DNA of 60,679 bases from Thermoleophilia bacterium (GTDB taxonomy: Bacteria; Actinomycetota; Thermoleophilia; Gaiellales; JAICJC01): assembly GCA_025927685.1 (NCBI GenBank), contig JAICKX010000004.1, positions 1 through 60,679 of the forward strand, written 5' to 3'. Shown here one piece after another: positions 45,343 to 53,880 of the stretch (its first letter is position 1; every line of letters begins with the position of its first letter). Both the position numbers and the translations under genes were made by a program. Below the pieces are notes generated by a model that saw nothing but the letters and a program-made list of their open reading frames with translations, had not been told where the DNA came from and searched no databases.

Positions 45343-46437
45343 TTGCCACCCCCACGTTCTGCCCCTCCTCGTTCGACCCCCCGAGGACACGCCATCTCCC
45401 GAACCAGACATGCGCGCTGCCGTACAGGCAGCGACCGCGCTCAGACTCTGCCGCTCATCGTGTTGGCGATGTTCGGTGTCCTGGGGATGTGCGCGCTGGC
45501 CATCGACGTCGGCAGCTGGTACCAGCAGAAGCAGGCGTTGCAGGCCGCGGCGGACGCGGCCGCGCTGGCGGGCGCGTCGCAATTGCCGGCCGGCTGGGCG
45601 GCCGCTCAGGGCGCGGCCGACCACTCCTACCTGCAGAACGGGAGGACTTCCGACACCGTGACGGTGTCGCAGTCGAGCAACCTGGCAGCGAACGACTCGG
45701 TCACGGTGACGGCGCGCCGACAGGCGTCCGGATTCTTCGTGCGGCTGTTCGGGATCACGAGCGTGAACGTCTCCGTCTCCTCCCGCGCCACCGTCGAGTC
45801 GTACACGACCTTCTCCAGCACGGGCAACGTCATGCCGTTCGCCGTGATGCAGAACCAGTACACGCTCGGCACCTCGTACACCATCTTCGGGGACGGCAGC
45901 TCATCGAACAACGGCTCGATCTCGCCGGACATCCACGCGGGATCCGCATGCGCGACCGCCAACGGCGCCAACGACCTCAGCGACACCATCTCCGGGGCGG
46001 ACATCGCCTGCGCCATCTCCGTCGGCGACACCGTCGAGACGAAGACAGGCCTCAGCACCGGCAAGGTGTCACAGGGCTTGAACGACCGTATGTCCGGCGG
46101 CTGGAAGACCTTCGACCAGATCGTGCGGTCCGACGGCAACGGGCACTACACGCTGCTCGACCCGACCAGCCCGCAGCTCGTGGTGATCCCCGTCGTGCTG
46201 AACACCAGCGGCGGCACCACGTGGCCGACAGGTCACAGCTCGGTCAGGATCGTCGGCTTCGCCTGGTTCGTCATCACCGGCTGCGGCGATCCCTCGAAGC
46301 TCGGCCCGTGCGACAACAGCGACGGGAAGTGGGTCAACGGCACGTTCGTCGACCTCATCAACGCGAACACCGAGGGCACGACGGGCGCCTGGGACCCGAG
46401 CAGCAACAGCACGTCCGAGATCGAGCTCACCGCCTGA
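45343..46437 (+). CDS. Orphan TadG-like exported protein
   Basis: About 364 residues. After a basic N-terminal tail comes a Tad domain, DRAQTLPLIVLAMFGVLGMC followed by ALAIDVGSWYQQKQALQAAA and DAAALAGASQ. The remainder is an extracytoplasmic Ser/Thr/Gly/Asn-rich region with Cys pairs (SACATANG, DIACAIS, TGCGDPS, LGPCDNS). It resembles the TadG at 15096 in layout but has no Tad genes next to it. The start is uncertain: no ATG or GTG lies in frame before the Tad motif, and TTG 45343 is the nearest canonical option. It may be a surface protein using the Tad-type sorting region. Confidence 0.65.
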   Translation: MPPPRSAPPRSTPRGHAISRTRHARCRTGSDRAQTLPLIVLAMFGVLGMCALAIDVGSWYQQKQALQAAADAAALAGASQLPAGWAAAQGAADHSYLQNGRTSDTVTVSQSSNLAANDSVTVTARRQASGFFVRLFGITSVNVSVSSRATVESYTTFSSTGNVMPFAVMQNQYTLGTSYTIFGDGSSSNNGSISPDIHAGSACATANGANDLSDTISGADIACAISVGDTVETKTGLSTGKVSQGLNDRMSGGWKTFDQIVRSDGNGHYTLLDPTSPQLVVIPVVLNTSGGTTWPTGHSSVRIVGFAWFVITGCGDPSKLGPCDNSDGKWVNGTFVDLINANTEGTTGAWDPSSNSTSEIELTA

Positions 46438-46784
46438 TCTCCGGCAGCCCGTCGCGGTCGGGCGGTCTGTCGAGCGCGACTCGCATCGTGACGCCGCCCG
46501 TCTGGATGAACGGTGCAAGACCGCAACCTTGGCGTGGCCCTCGTTCCGCCCTGGTCGCAGCGCAAGCCCGCGCGGCGAAGTCCGACCGCTAGCGCCCGGA
46601 ACCTGGCGCGGCGGCATTGATCGGGCGCGCGCATCCTCCCCGTCAAGTGCGTTCCTCACCTTGGGCGGATTTCTGAGTTCGATGTCGGCGAAACCGGGTG
46701 ATGCGCGCGACCGCCCGCCGTCGTAGGCTGAGACCACGGCAGCGCACATGCCTGTCCGACCCTTTCCCGACCGATGTTCGTGCT
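46438..46784. other. Intergenic gap before the broken membrane gene
   Basis: No gene, RNA or clear hairpin is visible in these 347 bases. TAGGCT at 46723-46728 could be a -10 box for the following pseudogene. Confidence 0.4.
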
Positions 46785-47590
46785 ATGAACCAGCCGAACT
46801 CAGATCAGGCGACCGGTTCGCTCACCACCGTATCGCTGGCGCGTGCATACGGCGCCGTTCTGGCGAGCACGCCGATGGTCGTCGGGGTCTTCCTCGGGGC
46901 GTCTTCTGGCGGCCGCTGGCGGCGGGATGGGCCGGGGTGCTGTTCCCGCTGCTAGTCGTCGCCACTGGCGAATCGGCGAGGCGGGTGCTCGGCGAAGTAT
47001 GTGCTCGGCGGGTCGCACTCGTTGGCGCGTACGGGCTCTCCGCGCCAGCGGTTGGCGTCGCGGCGATCGTCGTCGCCACAGTGAATCCGTTCGCGATCAT
47101 CGCGTGGCTTGGATGCCTCCCGGCATGGGCTGCGATCGGACATCACCGGCTCCACATGGAAGCACGACGGCCTCGGCCGCGCGTGCCTAGCGTGGGTTGG
47201 CGGGATATGTTGATCGCCTTGGCACTCGGCTTGGGTGCCGGAGCCCGGCTGCGGTGCTGGCCGGTGTCGGCGTGCTACTGGTCGCCTTCGCGGGCACCGC
47301 AGGCGGCGGGCCGAGCAATGGGGCGATCGGCCTCGGGGTGGCAGTGCTCGAGCTGCTTGTGGTTGCGGCCGTGACCGGCGGGTGTCGTATTCACCCTCCG
47401 CCACTTCGCCAGCAATGGCGCGGCGGCGATCGCCGGCGCGGCGCTCGGCGTCGGCACCAGTACGTGTGCGATCGCCTACTGGCTAGTCGACTCACGCCGA
47501 CCGCTAGTTGTCCTCGCGACCGCCTGGTTCGTCGTCGTCTGGCTCGCTGCCGCGCGCTCGTGGCTCAGCAGACACGGCACACCCGAGCCT
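46785..47590 (+). pseudogene. Membrane protein gene broken by multiple frameshifts
   Basis: A multi-pass membrane protein can be followed by switching frames. It starts MNQPNSDQATGSLTTVSLAR, then ASTPMVVGVFLGASSGG (ATG 46785, frame 0), and continues in another frame with GWAGVLFPLLVVATGESARR and VALVGAYGLSAPAVGVAAIV to about 47240. A third frame has PAAVLAGVGVLLVAFAGTAG and LGVAVLELLVVAAVTG. From about 47381 a fourth piece has FTLRHFASNGAAAIAGAALG and RPLVVLATAWFVVVWLAAAR. Each piece is hydrophobic with helix-length segments. At least three frameshifts are needed, so I call it a decaying gene; the family is unknown. Confidence 0.6.
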
Positions 47591-47872
47591 AGCCACGCGC
47601 CGCCGGCAGGTCGTACGGGCGACACGACGACGGGCGCGCCGAGCTTAGTCGACTTTGGCCGCCGATCGGCCGGCCATCGAACGAGTGGCTGCCCGCGCGG
47701 TCCCAACGCCAAGCGTTCACCATCGACGGGCGACCGAGGTGACGGTTCCGATCTGGCAACGCCAGCGGCACTCCACAGTCAACTCACCTATAGGGGGGTT
47801 GTGGCTCCAGCTGCCTTATCAATAAGCTTGCATAGAGTCCAGTATGGCATCTTTATTGTAGGAAGGTCAAAA
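47591..47872. other. AT-richer gap upstream of the exoprotein gene
   Basis: The last 80 bases are noticeably AT-rich for this genome (TTATCAATAAG, CTTTATTGTAGG). They hold the ribosome-binding site AGGAAGG for the gene at 47873 and probable promoter elements I cannot place firmly. The rest shows no gene. Confidence 0.4.
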
Positions 47873-50800
47873 ATGAGTGCTTCGGAAACTGACAGACCGG
47901 AGCGCCGCTGGCTCCGCTACACCCTGCGGTTCGTTGTGCTCATCGTCGTCGCTGCAGGCGGCGCGGCGTCTGGCGCGACTGCCGCTGCTCGCACTCCGTT
48001 GACTGCTCCTGACGTTGCCTCAGCTCTGGCGCTTGCGGAATCCGCGCAGCAGCCGGTGATCGTCATCTCGAAGCTGTCGAAGCAGCTGGAAGTGCGCGCG
48101 AATCCCGATGGCACTCTGACGGCCGACGTGACCAGCGGTCCTGCACGGGAACCTGATGGGAGTTCGCCCACAGGCTGGACGCGGATCGACACCACGCTGG
48201 CCGACACAGGGCCGGTCGTGGAGCCTGCTGTGGTGGATGCTCCGATGCAGTTCTCCGACGGTGGCCAGGGTGCCGTCGCGGAGCTGTCGGCCGGCTCGGC
48301 CACGGTGACCGAACCCTGGTCGGGCTCGCTGCCAAGCCCGTCACTTGACGGCAACACGGCCACCTACCGCGACGTGTACCCCGGAGTTGATCTCGTCCTG
48401 ACCGCGCAGACGGGCGGGTTCGAGCAGAGCTGGGTGATCACCCAGAAGCCGACCGGGCCGCTCACGCTGGAGCTGCCGCTGGCGCTCAAGGGCCTCTCGG
48501 CGGTGATGCAGCAAGACGGCAGCGTCGGGCTCGTCGACCGCTCCGGCGATCTTCAGGCCGAAGCGGCGCCCGCGGTCATGTGGGACGCCACCGTCGACCC
48601 CCAAACGGGCGGCTCGGCCCACCAAGAGACGCTTGCGACCACGCTGGTCAAGAACGGCGCCGGCGACTACGAGCTGCAGGTGACGCCCGACCGAAACTTC
48701 CTGGACGCGGCCACCTACCCGGTCACGGTCGACCCCACGTCCTCGCTTACGGTCACGACCGACACCTACATCGACGACTCGCACCTGACCGGCACCTTCC
48801 AGAACAACGCCCAGCTCAAGGCGGGCAAGAGCGGCTTGGACACGAGCCAGCAGCTGCAGCGCTCCCTGCTTTCCTTCCCGACCGGCTCCCTCGCCGGCGC
48901 GACCATCCAGTCGGCCACACTTTCCTTGTTCGAGGAGTACTCCGGCTCCTGCACCCCGACCCAGACGGACGTCTACAACGTGACCGCGTCCTGGGACGGC
49001 ACCGTCACCTGGAACTCCCAGCCCGCGATCGGCGAGCTGTATGCCGCCTCGGCGACCGGCGTCGGCTTCGGCTCCGCCTGCCCGGATGCCACCGTCACCT
49101 TCTCGGCCGGCGGCGCCGGCTCGAATACGCTCACCAGCCTGGTGCAGGGATGGGCGGACGGCTCGATCCCGAACAACGGCGTCGAGATCCGCGCCCACAA
49201 CGAGACGTCGACTGCGTCCTACAAGCGCTTCACCTCCACTGACGCGGGCGCCAACCAGCCCAGCCTGACCGTCACCTACCAGCCGATCACGCTTGACTAC
49301 TTCGGCCCGGCGGACGGCCCCGCGATCGACGATCCGCAGCCGCTGTTCCTGGCCGCCGTCTCGACGCCGGGCGGCAGCGACTCGGTGTTTGCCGACTTTC
49401 GGCTCATGAACGCAAGCTGCACGCAGACGATCGCCTCCGGCACTGGCACCACCGTGAGCCAGGACGCCGACAGCGTGTGGCAGACGCCGGCCGGCGTCAC
49501 GCTCACCATCGGCCAGCCATACGGCCTTCAGGTGCAGGCGGAGACCACCGCCGGGCTCTCCAGCGGATGGAGCTCCTGCCAGACCTTCCAGGAGGGCGCG
49601 CAGCTCACGGCGACCGGTCCCGCCTCCGCGGCGGTTTCTACCAACCTGCGCCCGACGCTGCAGGCGACGCTCGGCTCCGACTCGGCGGTGAGCGTCGCTC
49701 CCACCTTCACCATCTACAACGAGGCCGACGACTCGGTCGTCGCCTCCGGCACCGGCACGCTGGCCGCCGCCGGGCAGGCATCGTCGTGGACGGCGCCGCA
49801 GGGCGTACTCTCGGCCGGTGGGCGCTACTACTGGCTCGTGTCGGCGTCCAACGCGCTTCCCAGCCTGGCCAGTTCGTACTACCCGGTCGGAAGCGGCGCC
49901 AGAGCTGTCCTGACCGCACCCACATCCAACTCTGCGCTCGGCTTCAGCGAGACGCTGACCGCGGACACGAGCGGCTTTGACGCCGGCAGCATCACCAGTG
50001 CCACCTTCTCCGCAGATGCAGCCACGATCGCCACGGCGACCACCGCGCCCTACAGCGCAGACTTCGTCCCGCCGACCGCGACCGGAACCCACACCCTGGC
50101 CGTGTCCGTGACCGGGAAGGTGAACGGCTCCACCACCACCGTCACCTCACCCGGCGTCTCGGTCACCTACGGCGGCGAGCACGGCGCCGACGCGCCGGTC
50201 TACACCGGCGACGTCGCCCCCGCCGAGCCGACCACGACCCCGCCGCCGGCGGGCGTTGCGGCAGCGGCGGTGTCGGTGTCCAAGACGAAGATCGTGAATT
50301 ACGCGCTCAAGTACGCGCTCACGAACAACCCGGCCTACCACCACTACTCAAACGACTGCACCAACTTCGTCAGCCAGTCGATGTTCGCCGGCGGGTGGGG
50401 GATGCGGCTGTCCTCGCCGATGTGGTTCTACAACATTCGCGGCAACGTCCACCTGCCGCTGAACAGCAAGTCGTGGTCGGTGGTACCAGACTTCGCATCC
50501 TTCGGCACGTCCAGCGGCCGCGCGAACCTGACCAACCAGAACATCCCCTGGGCTGCAAACCTGGGCGACGTGATCGTCGTCGACTGGCGCGGCAACTCCG
50601 GGCCGGTGCAGATGAACCACGCCGTCCTCGTCACCAAGATCACGGCGTCCAACGTGTTCGTCTCCTACCACACCACCAACACGAAGAACCTGCCGTTCTT
50701 CCCACCCGCCGGCGGCGGACCGTCATTCCTGGGCCGGGCAGCCGCGCAGGGCTTCCCGCACCCGACGTTCTGGATCCTCCACATCCACGGGAGCTACTAG
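47873..50800 (+). CDS. Large secreted protein with DNRLRE-type domain and C-terminal amidase-like domain
   Basis: A 975-residue protein. A signal peptide or anchor (RYTLRFVVLIVVAAGGAASG) is followed by a beta-rich region with DVYPGVDLVLTAQTGGFEQS. A DNRLRE-like domain of cell-surface proteins follows (DTYIDDSHLTGTFQNNAQLK, SLLSFPTGSLAGATIQSATL), then several fibronectin-like repeats. The last 170 residues form an Amidase_6-like domain with NDCTNFVSQ (catalytic Cys) and QMNHAVLVTK (catalytic His). This N-terminal arrangement is seen in actinobacterial secreted peptidases and polymorphic-toxin-like proteins. A target in peptidoglycan or peptide amide bonds is inferred. The gene lies in an accessory region. 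Confidence 0.75.
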   Translation: MSASETDRPERRWLRYTLRFVVLIVVAAGGAASGATAAARTPLTAPDVASALALAESAQQPVIVISKLSKQLEVRANPDGTLTADVTSGPAREPDGSSPTGWTRIDTTLADTGPVVEPAVVDAPMQFSDGGQGAVAELSAGSATVTEPWSGSLPSPSLDGNTATYRDVYPGVDLVLTAQTGGFEQSWVITQKPTGPLTLELPLALKGLSAVMQQDGSVGLVDRSGDLQAEAAPAVMWDATVDPQTGGSAHQETLATTLVKNGAGDYELQVTPDRNFLDAATYPVTVDPTSSLTVTTDTYIDDSHLTGTFQNNAQLKAGKSGLDTSQQLQRSLLSFPTGSLAGATIQSATLSLFEEYSGSCTPTQTDVYNVTASWDGTVTWNSQPAIGELYAASATGVGFGSACPDATVTFSAGGAGSNTLTSLVQGWADGSIPNNGVEIRAHNETSTASYKRFTSTDAGANQPSLTVTYQPITLDYFGPADGPAIDDPQPLFLAAVSTPGGSDSVFADFRLMNASCTQTIASGTGTTVSQDADSVWQTPAGVTLTIGQPYGLQVQAETTAGLSSGWSSCQTFQEGAQLTATGPASAAVSTNLRPTLQATLGSDSAVSVAPTFTIYNEADDSVVASGTGTLAAAGQASSWTAPQGVLSAGGRYYWLVSASNALPSLASSYYPVGSGARAVLTAPTSNSALGFSETLTADTSGFDAGSITSATFSADAATIATATTAPYSADFVPPTATGTHTLAVSVTGKVNGSTTTVTSPGVSVTYGGEHGADAPVYTGDVAPAEPTTTPPPAGVAAAAVSVSKTKIVNYALKYALTNNPAYHHYSNDCTNFVSQSMFAGGWGMRLSSPMWFYNIRGNVHLPLNSKSWSVVPDFASFGTSSGRANLTNQNIPWAANLGDVIVVDWRGNSGPVQMNHAVLVTKITASNVFVSYHTTNTKNLPFFPPAGGGPSFLGRAAAQGFPHPTFWILHIHGSY

Positions 50801-50801
50801 G

Positions 50802-51170
50802 ATGACCGGCTCCAGGATGCTCAAGCGAGTCGGACTGGTCCTCGGCGCTGCCCTGGTCGCGATCGCGATCTGGGGCGTCGTCGCGGTGACCCAGATCGGC
50901 TACCTGTGGCCGGCACCGCTCGTCCTTCCGGACACGATCTCCTTCGACGGCGGCCCCTACTACAAGCAAGCGGGCTGCCACACACGAGCGTGGTATAACC
51001 AGCACGGAGGCGTGAGCGGCGCCGAGACCGCGCAAAAGGTGGGCACACTCACGAGTGCGTTGCTGGTCGGCGGGCAGCCGCAGTACGGCCCGAACCTCCA
51101 CGCGCACAACGGCTACCTGCTGGTTCCCTCGGGCGACTGCTTCGTGATGTACCAGTCAAACGCCGGATGA
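50802..51170 (+). CDS. Small membrane-anchored protein, partner of the exoprotein
   Basis: A 122-residue protein with an N-terminal membrane segment (VGLVLGAALVAIAIWGVVAV) and an extracytoplasmic domain with cysteines in QAGCHTRAW and SGDCFVMYQ. No family recognised. It starts one base after the exoprotein stop and is certainly co-transcribed. It may anchor, assist or inhibit the secreted amidase-like protein, in the manner of an immunity or chaperone gene; this is inference from position only. A truncated nuclease-like fragment on the other strand abuts its stop. Confidence 0.55.
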   Translation: MTGSRMLKRVGLVLGAALVAIAIWGVVAVTQIGYLWPAPLVLPDTISFDGGPYYKQAGCHTRAWYNQHGGVSGAETAQKVGTLTSALLVGGQPQYGPNLHAHNGYLLVPSGDCFVMYQSNAG

Positions 51171-51174
51171 CCGT

Positions 51175-51446
51175 TGGCGGAGGCCGCACACTCCCGGATT
51201 GGCTCGTGGAGTGTGCGGCCGACGCCTGCGAAGACGCGATATTCGACTCGGGGTAGAACTCTTGGCCGGACGGCGGCGTCTCACGATCGTGCCAGTGGAT
51301 CGCGTGGCTCTGGAAATAGGCGAGGGCCTCGATTCGGAAGCCCTCGAAGATGGTGCCGGCCCTGCGATCAGACCGTAGGTAGCCAAGCCGCGTTCGTTCG
51401 GTGTCTAGGCTGTCGGGTCCGAACAGCTCCTCGGCTATCGCGGCCT
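51175..51446 (-). pseudogene. N-terminal fragment of a nuclease-like protein
   Basis: Reading minus from just after an in-frame TAG, LFGPDSLDTERTRLGYLRSD is followed by FEGFRIEALAYFQSHAIHWH and SNIASSQASAAHS, a protein-like sequence. The FxGFRxEALxYFxxHxIxWH and SSQAS patterns remind me of the N-terminal region of PGN_0703-type putative restriction endonucleases. The similarity is from memory and weak. The frame is cut off at about 51175 by the neighbouring gene and interrupted upstream. It is most likely a leftover of a defence gene. Confidence 0.35.
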
Positions 51447-51544
51447 ACCGAGCCATCTTGTCGCGTTGGAAGCTCACGGAGCCGAGAATAAGACGGCAAG
51501 CGGCGCCCGGGCGCAACCTGGTCGGCGGCGCCAGAAGCCGCGGT

Positions 51545-52128
51545 TCATACCCCGAGGAACCGCATCCACTTGCCGTGGCGGTCGCCGGGCGTGATCGGGC
51601 TGCCCGCGGCTTCCCACAGCATCCGGTAGTGTCCAGTTAAGCCGTCCCAGTCGGTATCGGGGATAGGCTCGAGCGTCCATCCGAGCACCGAGAGCAGGTA
51701 GTGCGGCTTGAGCGTATTGCAGGCGGCGCAGGACGTGACCAGGTTCGACTCGTCCAGCCAGTCGCCCCCGCGTCACCCGGGGACGACGTGGTCCGGCTCT
51801 GCGATGACGAGGGGCTCGACCGGATGGGTCGACCCACCCTTCCAGTTGGGGTGAAATGGGATCACCGTCGGATAGACGGCGCCGAGGAGCTCGAAGACGG
51901 CCTCCGGCACGGTTCGCAGCCCGCAGTACCGGCAGGTGAAGCGGTCGCGGGCGAAGATCTTCGCCCGCGTTGCGATATCGAGCGTCGCCACTTCAGCACT
52001 TCGGCTGGCACGAACGCGATCGGCTCCAGGACGTGGGCTCCCACCACGACGCCGTCCGTCGCCAGCGCGTCGAGAGCGGCGCCGACAGCATCGAGGAAGT
52101 GCGGCTCGACAGTATGCGGTCGTCCCAC
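51545..52128 (-). pseudogene. HNH endonuclease gene with frameshift and internal stop
   Basis: An HNH nuclease can be followed across three segments. MGRPHTVEPHFLDAVGAALD and IAFVPAEVLK come from 52128 in one frame. ATLDIATRAKIFARDRFTCR and CGLRTVPEAVFELLG in the next frame (from 51991) hold the first zinc/metal CxxC and reach DHVVPG. After a single in-frame TGA (51773-51775) the same frame continues GGDWLDESNLVTSCAACNTL and ends at 51545-51547. The HNH core (DHVVP, N in SNLV, CAACN) spans the stop. One nonsense change plus one frameshift inactivated the gene. Confidence 0.7.
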
Positions 52129-52385
<257 letters not shown>

Positions 52386-52492
52386 CGAACGCCGAGTATA
52401 TCGGGAACCCGCACGCCCCCCGGCCCGTCCTAGAGGGCGACATGCAACAGGCGATCGCCCTTCCGCTCCCGCGCGGCGCCCGCGTGGGTGCG

Positions 52493-52498
52493 TACCAT
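52493..52498 (+). promoter_or_regulatory. -10 box (TACCAT) of the ECF sigma gene
   Basis: TACCAT ends 6 nt before the GTG at 52505; the upstream ATG at 52442 would lie inside the promoter. Confidence 0.4.
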
Positions 52499-52504
52499 GA
52501 GCCG

Positions 52505-53029
52505 GTGCAGATCGGGTCCGACGAGGCACTCGCGCGTCGTGCTGCCCGCGGTGACGAGGGCGCGTTCGAAGAGCTGGTGGTGCGCCATCAGGACAAGCTC
52601 TACACGCTCGCCCTGCGCGTGACGCTGTCGGAGGCCGACGCCTACGACTGCGTGCAGGAAGGGCTGATCGCCGCCTGGCGGGCCCTCCCCCGCTTCCGCG
52701 GCGACGCCCGCTTCTCGACGTGGATGTACCGCATCGTCGTCCGCAAGGCCTACGACTCCATCGATCGCCGCAGGCGCACACCCGAGCCGGTGGAGGAACT
52801 GCACGCGGTCGCGCCCGAGGCGCAGCCGGAGGCGCGGCTCGACCTGATCGCCGCGCTGGAGCGGCTCGAGCCCGACTTCCGCGTCGTCGCCGTCGCGTGC
52901 GACATCCTCGGGATGTCCATGGAGCAGGCCGGCGCGATGCTCGAGCTTCCGACCGGAACGGTGAAGTCGCGCCTGCACCGGGCCCGCGGGCAGCTCGCCC
53001 AGTCCCTCGAGCCGGACAGGACAGGATGA
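52505..53029 (+). CDS. ECF-type RNA polymerase sigma factor
   Basis: A 174-residue group 4 sigma factor. Region 2 has GAFEELVVRHQDKLYTLALR and DCVQEGLIAAWRALPRFRG, then FSTWMYRIVVRKAYDSI. Region 4 has MSMEQAGAMLELPTGTVKSR and LHRARGQL, and the short linker between them is normal for ECF factors. It is followed, with an ATGA overlap, by a membrane anti-sigma-like protein, the usual partner. GTG 52505 is my choice because of the -10 box 6 nt upstream; ATG 52442 would give a longer unconserved tail. Confidence 0.9.
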   Translation: MQIGSDEALARRAARGDEGAFEELVVRHQDKLYTLALRVTLSEADAYDCVQEGLIAAWRALPRFRGDARFSTWMYRIVVRKAYDSIDRRRRTPEPVEELHAVAPEAQPEARLDLIAALERLEPDFRVVAVACDILGMSMEQAGAMLELPTGTVKSRLHRARGQLAQSLEPDRTG

Positions 53030-53562
53030 CCGAGCACGACCACGACGAGGTCGCCCGCAGGCTGCGCGAGACCGGCACCGTCTCTGCGCCTGAGCGACTG
53101 CGCGCCGAGGTGATGGACCAGGTGCGGGCCGAACCGCGCCTGCGGCCCTCCCGGCGCTCGTTGCTGATGCCGGTCCTCCCCTACGCCGCCGCGGCGGCGG
53201 CCGTGCTGGCTGCGCTCGTGCTCGCCGTCTCGCACCTGGGCGGGTCCGGGTCGAGCGGAGGCGCTGCGGGCGGCGGCGGGGCGTCAGGGGCGAACTTCTC
53301 GCGATCGTCGCCGTCTCCGAGCAAGGACGCGACAGGCGGCGCTGAGGCGTTGGGTGCCCAGAAGGTGTTCCGCGTCCCTGCGGGAGCGCTCCAGAATCCC
53401 GCCCTCGCGCCGTTCGTCAAGGCTCACACCGCTTCACAGAACACGGTGGTCATTGCCGTCCCCTCCACGCGACTTCACCAGTACCGGCAGCGGCTCAGCG
53501 CGATCGAGAAGCGGACACGCGGCGACGACACGGTCCGTGTGATCTTGCAGCCGAAGCGCTAG
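53026..53562 (+). CDS. Membrane anti-sigma factor-like protein
   Basis: A 178-residue protein starting ATG 53026 (ATGA overlap with the sigma gene). It has a cytosolic N-terminal region of about 50 residues (RLRETGTVSAPERLRAEVMD), one membrane segment (AAAVLAALVLAVSHL, residues about 60-75), a Gly/Ser-rich linker and an extracytoplasmic domain ending VIAVPSTRLHQYRQRLSAIE. No zinc-binding HxxxCxxC motif is present, so it is not a classic ZAS anti-sigma. The pair arrangement still suggests it holds the ECF sigma at the membrane and releases it on an envelope signal. Confidence 0.7.
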   Translation: MTEHDHDEVARRLRETGTVSAPERLRAEVMDQVRAEPRLRPSRRSLLMPVLPYAAAAAAVLAALVLAVSHLGGSGSSGGAAGGGGASGANFSRSSPSPSKDATGGAEALGAQKVFRVPAGALQNPALAPFVKAHTASQNTVVIAVPSTRLHQYRQRLSAIEKRTRGDDTVRVILQPKR

Positions 53563-53861
53563 GAGCAGAGCTGGCCGTACACGCGGTCGGCGCGGCGCGG
53601 GTCGCCCTGGAGCGCCTCGCCGATCCGGCGGATCCGGTACTCCAGGAACCGGTCGGGCGGCACGTCGAGCGCGCTGGCGATCCGCTCGATCACGGGATCG
53701 GCCGGAGGCGGCCGGTTGCCGTGGGCGAGGTGGTTCAGGTAACCGGCCGAGAGCTCGGTCAGCTCGGCCAGGCGGCGATACGACACGCCCGCTTGGATCA
53801 TCAACTCACCCAGCCCAGGGTCGAACGGAACACTCCTGGCAGCCGATGCCGTTTTCGCCAT
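53559..53861 (-). CDS. Small HTH (XRE-type) protein
   Basis: A 100-residue protein with a Cro/C1-type helix-turn-helix (ELMIQAGVSYRRLAELTELS, AGYLNHLAHGNRPPPADPVI, ERIASALDVPPDRFL). An N-terminal tail of about 15 residues and a C-terminal basic tail complete it. It is a DNA-binding regulator of unknown target. Start ATG 53861. It overlaps the 3' end of the anti-sigma gene by 4 bases (convergent) and lies 20 bases after the proS stop on the same strand. Confidence 0.75.
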   Translation of the reverse strand: MAKTASAARSVPFDPGLGELMIQAGVSYRRLAELTELSAGYLNHLAHGNRPPPADPVIERIASALDVPPDRFLEYRIRRIGEALQGDPRRADRVYGQLCS

Positions 53862-53880
53862 CAGTACCCCCGCGCGGATA

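Noticed and set aside
51773-51775. The in-frame TGA in the HNH gene as a selenocysteine codon
   Set aside because: HNH nucleases are not selenoproteins, no SECIS-like hairpin was seen after it, and a second lesion (frameshift) is present.
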